Shown: positions 10,333 to 20,309, counted from the first letter of the stretch. The stretch: 64,000 bases of DNA from Hydractinia symbiolongicarpus (GCF_029227915.1 NC_079885.1:22073001-22137000); one strand, 5' to 3'. Notes: generated from the letters alone by a model not told the origin. A program made the numbers and translations.

Positions 10333-11310
10333 ATGATCAGTAACATAGATATGGAAATTGCCACACACGGATGTCATACTTTCGAGATTAACACAAACGG
10401 ATATAATACTTTCGAGATTGACACAAGAAAATCAATTAAAGTTGCATTACTTGGCTTTCCATGCGATATAGGTGTTGAAAGAAACGGTGTTGCAGTTGGT
10501 GGAAAACGCGGACCAGCAGCTGTCCGGAAGAAAATAGGGGACACGAGTAATCCATGGTACTACTATCAACTTGGTCCAATTTTTAACGTGGAGCATGGAA
10601 TCGATTTGACACACATCGACTTGATAGATCATGGCGATATTGATATCTCAAACGATTTAAATTTAAATCACAAATACTTAACTGATAAAGTTCAAGCTTT
10701 ATGTGATCAAGGTTACATTTCTATTATTGTCGGAGGTGGTCGGGACCAAAGCTATTGTAACGCGAAGGGACTTATGAATTCGAGGAAATGTGGAGATATC
10801 GGCGTAGTTAATATTGATGCACATATGGATGTCGACCAAGTAAGAAAAGATAACTTTGTTCATCACGGTACACCATTTAGACTACTGTTAGAAGACAAAG
10901 CTTTTAAAGGAAAATTCTCTCAGTTTGCAAGTCAAGGAAATCAATGCGATCCAGACCACGTGAAATACGTAAAAGAAAAATCTGGTAGGATTTATTGGCT
11001 TTCGCATTTAAAGAAGAAAGGCGTGACTGAAAGCTTCAGGGAAGTATTGAATTGGTTCGACACCAAGGATGTATTTGTGTCTCTTGATATCGATGCAATT
11101 CAAGGTTGCGTATGTCCAGGTGGATGGTCCTCTGTCAGAGGTCTAACAGCAGAGGAAATATTATCAGTCGCTTTAGAAGCAGGTCGCCACTCGAAAACTA
11201 GAGTATTCGACATAAGTGAGTACAATCCAGAAATTGAAGAAACCCGAACAGGGTGGTTAATGAAAAACCTAATATATTATTTCTTGATGGGTGTAGCATC
11301 CAGGAATTAA
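10333..11310 (+). CDS. Arginase/formimidoylglutamase-family hydrolase, copy 1
   Basis: Intronless ORF of 325 residues in the ureohydrolase fold family (arginase, agmatinase, formimidoylglutamase), which cleaves guanidino or formimino C-N bonds using two Mn ions. The N-terminal core (VALLGFPCDIGVERNG) and GTPFRLLLED are closest in pattern to bacterial HutG formimidoylglutamases. Metal motifs: GGGRDQSY near residue 137, NIDAHMDVD near 158, SLDIDA near 250, and FDISEYNPEIEE near 295. The usual His of GGGHD is Arg here, while the Asp/His/Asp of DAHMD and the two Asp of DIDA remain, so one metal site may be altered and activity is uncertain. An N-terminal 30-residue extension has two 10-residue NGYxTFEI-type repeats. 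Start could be Met1 or Met7; Met7 is the one shared with copy 2. The substrate is unknown. Confidence 0.9.
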   Translation: MISNIDMEIATHGCHTFEINTNGYNTFEIDTRKSIKVALLGFPCDIGVERNGVAVGGKRGPAAVRKKIGDTSNPWYYYQLGPIFNVEHGIDLTHIDLIDHGDIDISNDLNLNHKYLTDKVQALCDQGYISIIVGGGRDQSYCNAKGLMNSRKCGDIGVVNIDAHMDVDQVRKDNFVHHGTPFRLLLEDKAFKGKFSQFASQGNQCDPDHVKYVKEKSGRIYWLSHLKKKGVTESFREVLNWFDTKDVFVSLDIDAIQGCVCPGGWSSVRGLTAEEILSVALEAGRHSKTRVFDISEYNPEIEETRTGWLMKNLIYYFLMGVASRN

Positions 11311-11403
11311 CCCGATTATATTTACAGGTTTTTCGGATTAAGACGGGATATTTTTACTTTTTGCAATTGCTGCGATGTTTGTACTTTTCTTTTCTTTAAT
11401 TGA

Positions 11404-12332
11404 ATTTCCGCGCCCGAAGGCGTAGGAAATTCTTTAAAACCGTCGTTTTTTTCTTTCGGAGCATTTTTTGAGAAAAAATCGACCCTGGGATTTCACGTCG
11501 TCACAGATGTAAACTTCGTACCCACGCTCCTTAACTACTGGGAAGTCTAGTATTGACGCTTCAGGCCAAAATTTGTATTTGTTTTCGACAAAATTTGGCA
11601 CAGTTAACAAAAAAAGTATGCTGAACATAATGGTGACATAATAGTTTTGATTTTTGTCACCTAAATGTCATTTTAGGCCAAAATTGGTCCAAAAATTAGA
11701 ACTACTTTATTTCCAACAAAATTTGGAACAGTTAACAAATAAAGTATGCTGAACATGATGGTGACATCAAAATTTTGATTTCTTGTCACCTAAATGTCAT
11801 TTTAGGGCAAAGTTGGTCCAAAAATTAAAACTACTTTATTTTTGACAAATTTTGGCACAATTAACAAAAAAAGTATGGTGAACATGATGGTGATATCAAA
11901 ATTTTGTTTTTTTTCCACCTTAAATGTCATTTTAGGCCAAAATTGGTCCAAAAATTAAAACTGCTTTATTTTCGACAAAAATTGACACAGTTAATAAAAA
12001 AAGTATGCTGAAAATGATGGTCACATCAAAATTTTGAATTTTTGTCAACTAATGCCGTTTAAGACCATAAACGTTTCAATCGCAAGACTTTCAACCATGA
12101 ATGATAGGCTGTATTTTTTGTTAGCAATTTCTTTTAAAATGTGAGTTTATTATGACACGTTTCGTTTTGTTTGCGTTTGTTGTAAGATATGTCACTGGTG
12201 TGCTTTATCTTCAGAGGTTCATGCACCAAACCCCTTGGAATGTTTGGCACAATAACACAACGAATTAGCAGGTTTTCATCAAATATTTTGGTAGCGTGCG
12301 GAAATTCTTAGAGCCCCCAGGGCTTCTTGTTT
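11404..12332. mobile_element. Minisatellite-bearing interspersed element, copy 1
   Basis: This stretch is absent from duplicate A, where TTTAAT joins directly to TTGCTTTTAATTGTG, so it is an insertion of about 930 bp. It starts with a strong hairpin (GAATTTCCGCGCC, loop, GGCG..GGAAATTC) and ends with GCGGAAATTC and an AGAGCCCCCAGGGCTTCT hairpin, so the subterminal sequences are inverted. The core holds four tandem monomers. A second copy lies at about 59200-59545. The build (hairpin ends, variable internal tandem core, no ORF) recalls Helitron-related elements with minisatellite cores, but 5' TC / 3' CTRR ends are not established. Confidence 0.75.
11560..12050. repeat. Four tandem copies of a 128-130 bp monomer
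   Basis: The anchor CAGTTAAC or its variants falls at 11601, 11729, 11858 and 11988, giving periods of 128, 129 and 130. Each monomer also carries GTATGCTGAACATGATGGTG and CACCTAAATGTCATTTTAGG with small changes. Confidence 0.9.
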
Positions 12333-14070
12333 GCTTTTAATTGTGTTTATCTTCATAAAAAATAGCAGAAACGAAAAATGATAGGCACGGCAAAATAGTC
12401 ATGATTTCTTTTTGTAAATATATATTTATCATATATCAGTCTTCTTGTGGGCATTAACGTAGAAATAAAGTTAGGGAGTTTAAAAATGGTAATAAATTTT
12501 GTATATAAATTTGATAAAGTTTGTAAGCAGACAAATATCAGAATTAAAGAACAATAACAACAAAAATATTGTAAATAACATACGTGTTCATGATCACGCC
12601 AACCCAGCAATAACATAACTTTCTGAGTGCTGTACATATTTGCTCTAAACCTTCCAAGACTTTCTTCACTTGAACCCATTTCCTTCTTTCCTTATTTAAG
12701 AAAAATCTAATTAGATTTACGGACAAGGTTTGATTATTTTTACAAAAGTAAATTTCTTTGCTCCACCACACATGTTTTCGAGTCTACGGTCCCAGATATT
12801 CGGAAAGAGGACAGAATTTAAAAGGACGCAACAACAAGCATTTTATAATTGTATTGACAATTGCAAATTGTTCGACAAAAACTTTGTTCATGTCCCAGAT
12901 CACGTTTCCAACTAATCAAATTAACCATGTATAGCATTCTTTCAAACGTGATTTTGTCCATGTTCATAAAATTACGTGCGGTATTGACAATTGCAAGTAT
13001 ATTTTGATCGACAAAATCGTTTTCCAACTCTTTTGCCCGACAAGGTTAAAACAAAACATTCAAAAATATAGGTAAAAAATCTAAAGCGAATTACCGACAC
13101 TTTAAGCATTAGCATGGTTGATAACTACTATTGAAATTAAAACAAACAACTGGTCAATATAAACTTTGTTTATTTCGAACATCTTCTATTTCCGTCACTC
13201 TTAAGAATTTGTTTACTTTATTTCGATTTTTTCTATACCTTTAACAATTTTCCGGTCAGATGCGAGTTCTATATAACAGGAATCAACCGTAACGTTTAGA
13301 ATTAGTAGTAAATGTATACTCTTAACATTAATTGATCTATTAAAATGACACATCTGTCTTCAAGACAATTTACCCAGAATAACATTCTTGCGTATATTTA
13401 AAACTCTATTGTCAATATTTTATGACTCATGTGCTGTTCGTACTACTCAATGTATCAACTCATGTATACACGAAGTAATTTCATTGCATATTGAAATCTA
13501 ATTTTGGGTAAATATCATGTCAGGTGTATGCAAAGGCTACGCTCAATAGAAAACTTTAACGCAATGAAAAGTGTGCCTTCTCTATCTAAAACCGGATTAA
13601 AAATTACAAGCCGTTAGTCAGTGGAAAAAATCATAGGAATTCATTCACGGGAAAAATCCACGGGAACCCCGATTATCAGATTTCCGAACGTTGTATCAAA
13701 AGCGCAAAGTAAGAATTCAACTACCACTTTGATACAAATTAATATTGATGAAACAGTTAGCTCGTGGAAAAACCCACGAGTTTGGGCGTCCTTTGTATAT
13801 CGCATTTTCGTAACATTTCCTGTAACACTATCCCCATGGCCCTATTTAAAATCGGGCAGAGAGTACAACAGCTGTTATTAATATAGATAACGACGGCAAG
13901 ATAATAAGAGATATTGCTACTTCTGTATCATTTTGTTGAATGAATGGACTGAATAGGGGTATTATTAATATAGACTAGTTCTTAACCCGTGGAAAGGTAT
14001 ACGTATTTGTGATCTGTTTGTATTCTGGTCATCATATCGCAGTCGTTCATATCCCGGGCATAGCTATTTT
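12333..14070. repeat. Downstream part of segmental duplicate matching block A
   Basis: Collinear with 5600-6960, with shared blocks such as AGCAGAAACGAAAAATGATA, AATCTAATTAGATTTACGGA and TCCGAACGTTGTATCAAAAG. It also contains a copy of the dispersed repeat at 2170 and an extra 400 bp (13240-13640) not in block A. No exon is recognised. Confidence 0.8.
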
Positions 14071-14462
14071 GTGCATCTTAAGTGCAAAGTAGTCATATGG
14101 GTACCATTTTGAATATAAATATAAATATCAATATTAATATAAGAGACTAGTCCTTAGGTTGGGAAAGAATCCGCAGGATTAGAAACAATCCTGGACCTAA
14201 GTTCTCTTATGAAGCAAATATTTTTGCTTGCGATTTTTTTCTCCTCTAAAAATGTCAACATTTTCAAAGCGATGAGTTGTGAAGAAATATACTCTGTTAC
14301 GTGTGCTTGATGTTACCGGTGACCGATTAAATCGACAGCTTATTTGAAATCTCTAACACCTTGAGATAACGTAAAAAGTGATGCGGCAAAATTCCTTGTT
14401 CGTCCTGTTGCGTTTCTGGATCAAGAAGAAGATCTAAGCAGCACAAATAACTTGTCAATTAA

Positions 14463-14545
14463 CTTTTAAGAATAAAACACATTATTTTAATTTTAACGAC
14501 ACATTTCGACAATTTTGATTGTCGTCATTAGGTTACAAAGTTTAT
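14463..14545 (-). mobile_element. Penelope-like 3' end with hammerhead-like core (minus strand)
   Basis: Read on the minus strand this matches the Penelope-like end at 15945-16020, including GTCGTTAAAATTAAAA followed by TTATTCTTAAAAG. A core at 14498-14531 reads CUAAUGA, a GACAAT/AUUGUC stem, GAAA, then UGUGUC. That is a hammerhead layout with one changed base in CUGAUGA. It is inverted relative to the other copy about 1.5 kb away. Confidence 0.55.
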
Positions 14546-15083
14546 AAATATAATCGAAAAGTGAATTGGCATTACTTGCATTTGTGAACGCGGAAGAGAT
14601 ATTGTTGAAACCGAAAAAAATATCGCCAGGCACTTTAACGTTACCTTCACCATGGAACCATGAGACTACTAAAAGTTTGTCATTTCTTAATATTATTAAC
14701 AACTTTTCAAAATCTACTATAATCAGCATTTTTCGCAAAAAAACGTTTACAGGCTAACCACTTAAGCTTCGCTCCCTACCCTTATAGGTTTGATTACGCT
14801 TTCACTTTGATGTCAATAATATTAAAGAGATTCTTCGCAAAAACTTTTACCTAGACATTTTATTAGATCTCATAATATTTAAATACCTTTAAGATACTTA
14901 CTTAACAATAACAATAACACACAATTAATTTCTTCTCGATATTTTAAACTACCCTACACTGGCAACTACTGCAATATAATTAAACTAAAAAAAATAACAT
15001 AATAAAAAAATGCTGTAGTAAAAGCTCTTCAGCTAAAATAATTTTTCAATCTTTTAAAGTAGATAAATATTTCTCTAACAAAA

Positions 15084-15390
15084 GTGAAAATTCCTTTTCA
15101 TCTTAAATTGCGTGTAAATTATAAATTTACTTGTGAAGCTTGTAAGCTAGCTATATTGGTGAAACCACCAAACACATTTACACACGTATTAAGGAACACC
15201 TTAAGAAGGACAAAAACTCACACATTTACAAACATATACATGGAAATACCATGTGCCAGGAACAAGCTGACGGGAATTGTTTTTTCATTTTAGATACAAA
15301 CTCGAAAGCTTAAGGAAGGTTTGTATATAGAATGGGAGAACCCTAATGTAAATAAAGAGGTAAAGTATGGCAGCAAAACTTTAATCATTT
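15084..15390 (+). pseudogene. Penelope-like retroelement, GIY-YIG C-terminal relic
   Basis: The frame carries NYKFTCEAC, the Cys-containing approach to the GIY-YIG nuclease of Penelope-like elements. The following YVGET segment is unreadable, probably after a frameshift. The C-terminal end is recognisable after another frame change (KLKEGLYIEWENPNVNKEVK), a typical Penelope ending. The family combines a reverse transcriptase with this endonuclease; only the last part is left here. A hAT-like element has inserted exactly at the end of the frame. Not functional. Confidence 0.55.
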
Positions 15391-15750
15391 AGGGGCTGTT
15401 CATATGGAGGCGGGCTGGCTCGGTTAGGAGGGCTGGCTCGGTTAGGCGGGGGGATTTTCATCTTGTGTTCATATGAAGTTTTTTACATCTCGGTCGGCCG
15501 GGATGGAAAAGTTGTTTACATTTCACAAAAGATTCATAAACAATGAAGACTAAAGAATATATTTCGAACTTTAAATAATTGATGAGAATTTTTTAAATCT
15601 AGTGGTAATTTCATCTCGCCTAGGCGGGCTGGCTTGCCTGCCAATGAACACATTTTTATTCTTTCATGTGTTTCTTAATAGCAGCGATATCCCGCTCAGC
15701 CGAGCCAGTCCGATTAAATGAGCCAGCCCGCCTCCATATGAACAGTCCCT
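15390..15750. mobile_element. hAT-like MITE
   Basis: The ends are inverted copies starting AGGGGCTGTTCATATGGAGG (left) and AGGGACTGTTCATATGGAGG (right, reverse strand). The identical 8-base TAATCATT flanks them at 15382-15389 and 15751-15758. The 8-bp duplication and AGGG(G/A)CTG ends suit the hAT superfamily. It is 361 bp with no ORF. A separate fragment with the same right end occurs at about 30372-30395. Confidence 0.8.
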
Positions 15751-15939
15751 TAATCATTATTTACTCCTTCTTTCTTTTCACATGTTTATTTCTTTCGCCT
15801 CTTCCCTAGTGTATATTTACATTTTATTGTAACGATATCTATTTTTGTAATTATTGTAATTCACATATTTTTCTTTGATATTTATAAGTAAAATATTAGG
15901 ACTTTTGATATTATAGCGTATATATATATATATTTATTT

Positions 15940-16020
15940 AAGCCTTATAACCTGATGATGACAATAAGAATTGTCAAAACATGTCGTTAAAATTAAAAAG
16001 ATGTGTCTTATTCTTAAAAG
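15940..16020 (+). ncRNA. Hammerhead-like core at a Penelope-like 3' end
   Basis: 15952-15985 contains CUGAUGA, a GACAAU/AUUGUC stem with a four-base loop, AAAAC in place of GAAAC, then AUGUC. Hammerhead ribozymes are known from Penelope-like elements. Here the invariant G before AAA is changed, which would be expected to abolish cleavage. Confidence 0.5.
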
Positions 16021-16368
16021 TAATAAGCAAAAATCTGTTAAAAACAATTTAATTTCGCGCCGTTTAACAAATCATGTGAAAATTAGTTCACAGATAAACT
16101 ATGATTTAATAATTATCATTACAGTTGAGTCTCACACGTGTGTCACTTCTTTTGTTAGACGGACTATGTGATGTTAGAAGGTTTATACATCAGGGACCTA
16201 CTGTGACAATAAACCTCGGCATAAAAAAAACATTAATATATTACAAGAAAAATTGAATAACGAGTTAATCAGGTTGTGGGGATCAATACTTAAAAAAAAA
16301 TTGTGCATCTTTTGTCTTCAGTTTAAAGCATTTGATAGTGATCGTTCATCAGGATCAGTAACATAGAT

Positions 16369-17388
16369 ATGGAAATTACATCAAACGGATATCATACTTC
16401 CGAGATTAAAACAAACGGATACCATACTTCCGAGATTAACACAAACGGTTATAATACTTTCCAGATTAACACAAACGGATACCATACTTCCGAGATTAAC
16501 ACAAGAGAATTAATTAAAGTTGCATTACTTGGCTTTCCATGCGATATAGGTGTTGAAAGAAACGGTATTGCAGTTGGTGGAAAACGCGGACCAGCAGCTG
16601 TCCGGAAGAAGATAGGCGACACGAGTAATCCATGGTGCTACTATCAACTCGGTCCAATTTTTAACGTGGAGCATGGCATTGATATGACACACATCGACTT
16701 GACAGATCATGGCGATGTTGATATCTCCAACGATTTGAATTTGAATCACAAACACTTAACTGATAAAGTTCAAGCTTTATGTGATCAAGGTTACATCTGT
16801 ATTATTGTCGGAGGTGGTCGGGACCAAAGCTATTGTAACGCCAAGGGACTTATGAATTCGAGGAAATGTGGAGATATCGGCGTAGTTAATATTGATGCAC
16901 ATATGGATGTCGACCAAGTAAGAAAAAATAACTTTGTTCATCACGGTACACCATTCAGACTACTGTTAGAAGACAAAGCTTTTAAAGGAAAATTCTCTCA
17001 GTTTGCAAGTCAAGGAAATCAATGCGATCCAGACCACGTGAAATACGTAAAAGAAAAATCTGGTAGGATTTATTGGCTTTCGCATTTAAAGAAAAAAGGC
17101 GTGACTGAAAGCTTCAGGGAAGTATTGAATTGGTTCGACACCAAGGATGTATTTGTGTCTCTTGATATCGATGCAATTCAAGGTTGCGTATGTCCTGGAG
17201 GATGGGCCTCCGTCAGAGGTCTAACAGCAGAGGAAATATTATCAGTCGCTTTAGAAGCAGGACGCCACTCGAAAACGAGAGTATTCGACATAAGTGAGTA
17301 CAATCCGGAAATTGAAGAAACCCGAACAGGGTGGTTGATCAAGAACTTGATATATTATTTCTTGATGGGTGTAGCATCCAGAAATTAA
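16369..17388 (+). CDS. Arginase/formimidoylglutamase-family hydrolase, copy 2
   Basis: Intronless ORF of 339 residues, the tandem paralogue of the gene at 10333. From residue 51 onward the two proteins differ at only about ten positions (for example WCYYQ versus WYYYQ, WASVRG versus WSSVRG). It has the same Arg in GGGRD in place of the metal-ligand His, with DAHMD and DIDA intact. The N-terminal extension carries four 10-residue repeats (NGYHTSEINT type), two more than copy 1, which accounts for the 20-residue difference between the proteins counted from the shared Met. The upstream Met of copy 1 is AGG here, supporting initiation at the second ATG in both. Enzymatic role is inferred from family only; a non-catalytic or altered-metal function is possible. 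Confidence 0.9.
   Translation: MEITSNGYHTSEIKTNGYHTSEINTNGYNTFQINTNGYHTSEINTRELIKVALLGFPCDIGVERNGIAVGGKRGPAAVRKKIGDTSNPWCYYQLGPIFNVEHGIDMTHIDLTDHGDVDISNDLNLNHKHLTDKVQALCDQGYICIIVGGGRDQSYCNAKGLMNSRKCGDIGVVNIDAHMDVDQVRKNNFVHHGTPFRLLLEDKAFKGKFSQFASQGNQCDPDHVKYVKEKSGRIYWLSHLKKKGVTESFREVLNWFDTKDVFVSLDIDAIQGCVCPGGWASVRGLTAEEILSVALEAGRHSKTRVFDISEYNPEIEETRTGWLIKNLIYYFLMGVASRN
16381..16503 (+). repeat. Coding 30-bp tandem repeat
   Basis: Four units of ACAAACGGATAYCATACTTC type encode NGYxTxxIxT ten-residue repeats. Copy 1 (10365-10424) has two such units. Confidence 0.9.
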
Positions 17389-17489
17389 CCCGATTATACT
17401 TACAGCCTTTTTCCGATTAGGACGGAGATTAATTTTCTTTATCATTATCAGAAAGGGGAGATGATAAATGCGTGTACCCTTAGGGCCAT

Positions 17490-17735
17490 TTGATTTTTAT
17501 TTTAATTGAAAATTAAAAATTAGAAATAGTTGCTAATTTTGATTTTTAATTTAATTTGAAAATAAAAAATCAAAATTATTTAATGATTTTTGAATTTCAA
17601 TTTAATTTGAAAAATTAAAATTAGTGGATGATTTCAATTTTCAATTTAATATGAAAATTAAAAAAGATCAAAAAACAATAATTGAAAAGTCAAATTCAAA
17701 TTTTGCTTTTCAATTTGAAGTTTCAATACGCACGT
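17490..17735. repeat. AT-rich low-complexity array
   Basis: Imperfect tandem and inverted units of TTTTAATTTAATTTGAAAAT type. A related TTTTTGATTTTTGA array lies at 19389-19515, so the pair flanks the HIRAN-like region. Confidence 0.7.
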
Positions 17736-18360
17736 GACGTATGGGTTAAACGTCAAACCAGTCTCCTTCCCGGGCGTCTTAGGTTCTTGTTGTAAACGTC
17801 CAGTACAACTTGTACCCAGACTTCTATTTTTTATTTTAGTACTTATATTCTTCCTCGTGTGCATATTTTGTTAGCTGTAAATAGATGCCAAGCAGACAAC
17901 AAAATTTTCGTTCGTCCGTGTCCCACTATTATTTACAAGATTATACACTTGTATTGGGACATAGTCAATATAAAGAAACTTAGAATCCTTAGGGCAAGGT
18001 TCATATTAAATCTGTCCTTCTAGGTCAAACTTTGTTAGCTACACCCGAATGTTACTCGAAAAATTACAATAATATACCAGTAACAAACGCCTTTTAATGT
18101 GTTCTATAATAGACTGTCGATGAATGTCAACAAATGTTCTGAACCAAAAAGATTTAAGGAGAATGAATATTAATTTTGCTTCTGATTGGTGTAGTTATAT
18201 TTCTTAAATTTCTCCTATAAAATTAAGGGACTCTGTAAATAGTTAATCTAAACACTCCTAAGATTAACATAAACTTTTATTTCCAGATCTTTTTGAACAA
18301 AAGAAATTCAAGAGAGTAGGATTGACGCATATCAAACAAAAGTCAATTGAAACGATATTG
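17736..18360. other. No gene seen
   Basis: Unassigned sequence between the AT-rich array and the HIRAN unit; no supported exon. Confidence 0.4.
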
Positions 18361-18389
18361 GTAAAGAATACTTGTATTTGGATTGGAGT

Positions 18390-19215
18390 CGTACTATTTT
18401 TCACTCAGTTTTAAATTCGCGCGACTTAAATTCGCGCATCCTAAAGTGGAGATATTCGCTCAGTTTTAAATTCGCGCACCCCAAAATGTCTACTCTCGTT
18501 AAAAACTCTGCATATTGTTCTAATCATGATCATGATCTTGTTATTGATTGTGCTTCCAGAGGATTTCACGAGTACCGAAAGATTTGGTTACCAAAGTTAG
18601 GACAAAGGCTTACCGTGAAACGGGATAAAGCTAACCTTTTTGACCCATATTCCATAGGACTATACTGTCAAATCAAAGGAAAGATCGAGAAACTTTCAAT
18701 TGTAGGGCATCTTCCACGAGAAATTTCCCGCTTTTGCAAATTCTACCTTGAATACAACGGTGTGATCAATGCAACAGTACGAATGACAAAGTTCCGCAGA
18801 AGTCCTTTACCTCAAGGGGGCTTGGAAATACCAATTAAATTATGTGTTGGAAAAGGAGATTCAAGTAACGAAGTCTTCCGAAAAATGAAAGGGTTCATGC
18901 TCGAAAATTACCTTGAGCCAGAGAAAATCCCGCTGGAGATAAAGGTCGAGGAGGAAGACGAAGACGAAGAAGAAGAGGTTTCATTGTAATTTTAATTTTA
19001 TTTAAAACAGAAAAGAAGTCACTATACCAGCTGAAAACTATCTCAAATTTTTACTTACAAAAACTGTTACTAAATTACATATCAATTTAGGGTTTCTTAA
19101 GCGACTTCCAAGTTTGTGATAGGAAAGCTATTCGCGCGGATTATTTTTCGCTCAGTCTTAATTTCGCGCACCTTAGGTCTGCGCGAATTCTAGTACAGCG
19201 CGAATTTTAGTACAA
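18390..19215. mobile_element. Possible HIRAN-carrying unit with TTCGCGC terminal repeats
   Basis: Left of the ORF, TTCGCGC occurs three times in 18410-18482, twice within CTCAGTTTTAAATTCGCGC. Right of it, TTCGCGC occurs twice and GCGCGAAT (inverted) twice within 19130-19205, with TTTTTCGCTCAGT at 19145 echoing TTTTTCACTCAGT at 18397. The GC-rich words stand out in AT-rich surroundings. Whether this is a mobile unit or a cis-regulatory array is unknown; target duplications were not found. Confidence 0.4.
18486..18989 (+). CDS. Free-standing HIRAN-like domain protein
   Basis: Single-exon ORF of 167 residues from the first in-frame ATG; the frame is open further upstream but with no ATG. The body has a HIRAN-like pattern: RGFHEYRKIW near residue 24, ANLFDPYSIGLY near 50, IVGHLPREISRFC near 75, and LPQGGLEIP near 115, followed by a strongly acidic tail (about 150-164). 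HIRAN domains in HLTF/Rad5-type helicases bind DNA ends; here the domain is alone, with no helicase or RING. Stand-alone relatives are, from memory, common in cnidarian gene sets and their role is unclear. The TTCGCGC-repeat flanks raise the possibility of a transposon cargo gene. Function is inferred from pattern only. Confidence 0.65.
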   Translation: MSTLVKNSAYCSNHDHDLVIDCASRGFHEYRKIWLPKLGQRLTVKRDKANLFDPYSIGLYCQIKGKIEKLSIVGHLPREISRFCKFYLEYNGVINATVRMTKFRRSPLPQGGLEIPIKLCVGKGDSSNEVFRKMKGFMLENYLEPEKIPLEIKVEEEDEDEEEEVSL

Positions 19216-19388
19216 GTAAGGTATATCTGCCTGGCAGTCTCAATGCTTCCTTAAAATATTGGACACCAATTTCAACTTTTTATGAGACGCTCCTAATAAA
19301 TAAACTCTGTGCAGGGAGTGCAGAGGGTTGGTTAAAAGGAACCTGTATGTTTATTGCACCATATTTGATCGCAAAAGAATAGTGGAAA

Positions 19389-19515
19389 ATATTTGATTTT
19401 TGAATTTTGATTTTCAATTTTTGATTTTCAATTTTTGATTTTTGATTTTTGATTTTAAATTTTTGATTTTTGATATTTGAATTTTAAAATTTTAAACTGA
19501 GTTTTGAATTTTGAT
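19389..19515 (+). repeat. TTTTTGA low-complexity array
   Basis: Degenerate tandem TTTTTGAT / TTTTGAAT units over about 125 bases. Confidence 0.8.
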
Positions 19516-19545
19516 AAAAGACCTATAGGTAATTTTGATAAAAGA

Positions 19546-20290
19546 CTTTCTTGATCACGCCAACTCAATAATAACATAAGGCAGAAGAGCCACTATAATG
19601 TTTCTTACCACCAAGATGTCGGATTAGTTAAGGTGGAAAAATGACTCAAAAATGTCTCAAATGATTTTTCGGCGGTCAGAAAACTGACCGCGTTTATTGA
19701 TTGGTTAATTCTATTGTTTTTTCCTCATGTGGTCAAGTGGAGGTCCTTTGTTTTGAGCGCGAATGGCCTTACTCACCCGGACAAATATAATAAATTCTTG
19801 AATGATTTAAGAGGGTAATACGTTACTACGTCGACTTTGTGCTGATTGGTTGATTGTAATTCGGTTTGCTTTGAGATGGATTTAAATTATGGGGATTTGC
19901 TCTGACGTTTGTTTGCGTCTAAGTTTATGTTTGAGAGAAACCGAATTTAATAACCTCGAATAAAGGTTAGTTAACTAGGCTACAATAATATAACCTTCTG
20001 AGTGGTTTACACACTTGTTTCAAACATCCTCAGACTATTGCAACTTAAACTTATATCTAATTAGACTTAGAGATAAGGTTTGATTATTTTACAAAAGTGA
20101 ATTTGTTTGCTGCACCAAGCATGTAAGAAAAGCATGTTCACTCTAACCGTTGTACACGTTTTTGAGTCTACAACCCTGGAAAAACAGGAGGAGGGAAATA
20201 TTTTAAAGGACTCAACCACAAGCAATTAAGAAAGCCGCTGCTATCGAAGTAACTTTTCCACAGAGTCTCAGAATATTTGGTTAGATTCAA
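19546..20290. repeat. Dispersed repeat, longest copy
   Basis: Matches 2290-2640 with shared words CTTGATCACGC, GGATTAGTTAAGGTGGA, GAGCGCGAATGGCC and AAGCAATTAARAAAGCCG. It also contains a CTGACCGCG block shared with 48230. Non-coding. Confidence 0.7.
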
Positions 20291-20309
20291 TATATAACCA
20301 CCTAAGAAT

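Larger units (their letters stand above)
9855..11400. repeat. Segmental duplicate B, arginase-like unit
   Basis: Collinear with 14325-17430. Upstream similarity starts around AGCTTATTTGA / AACACCTT (9865-9890 versus 14338-14360), is interrupted in the other copy by Penelope and hAT-like insertions, and resumes at about 10005 versus 16073 (TCTCACACRTGTG in both), running through the coding region to about 11340 versus 17430. Confidence 0.85.

Noticed and set aside
10447-16755. Minus-strand frames over the arginase-like genes (61-76 codons)
   Set aside because: Shadows of the conserved plus-strand coding sequence.
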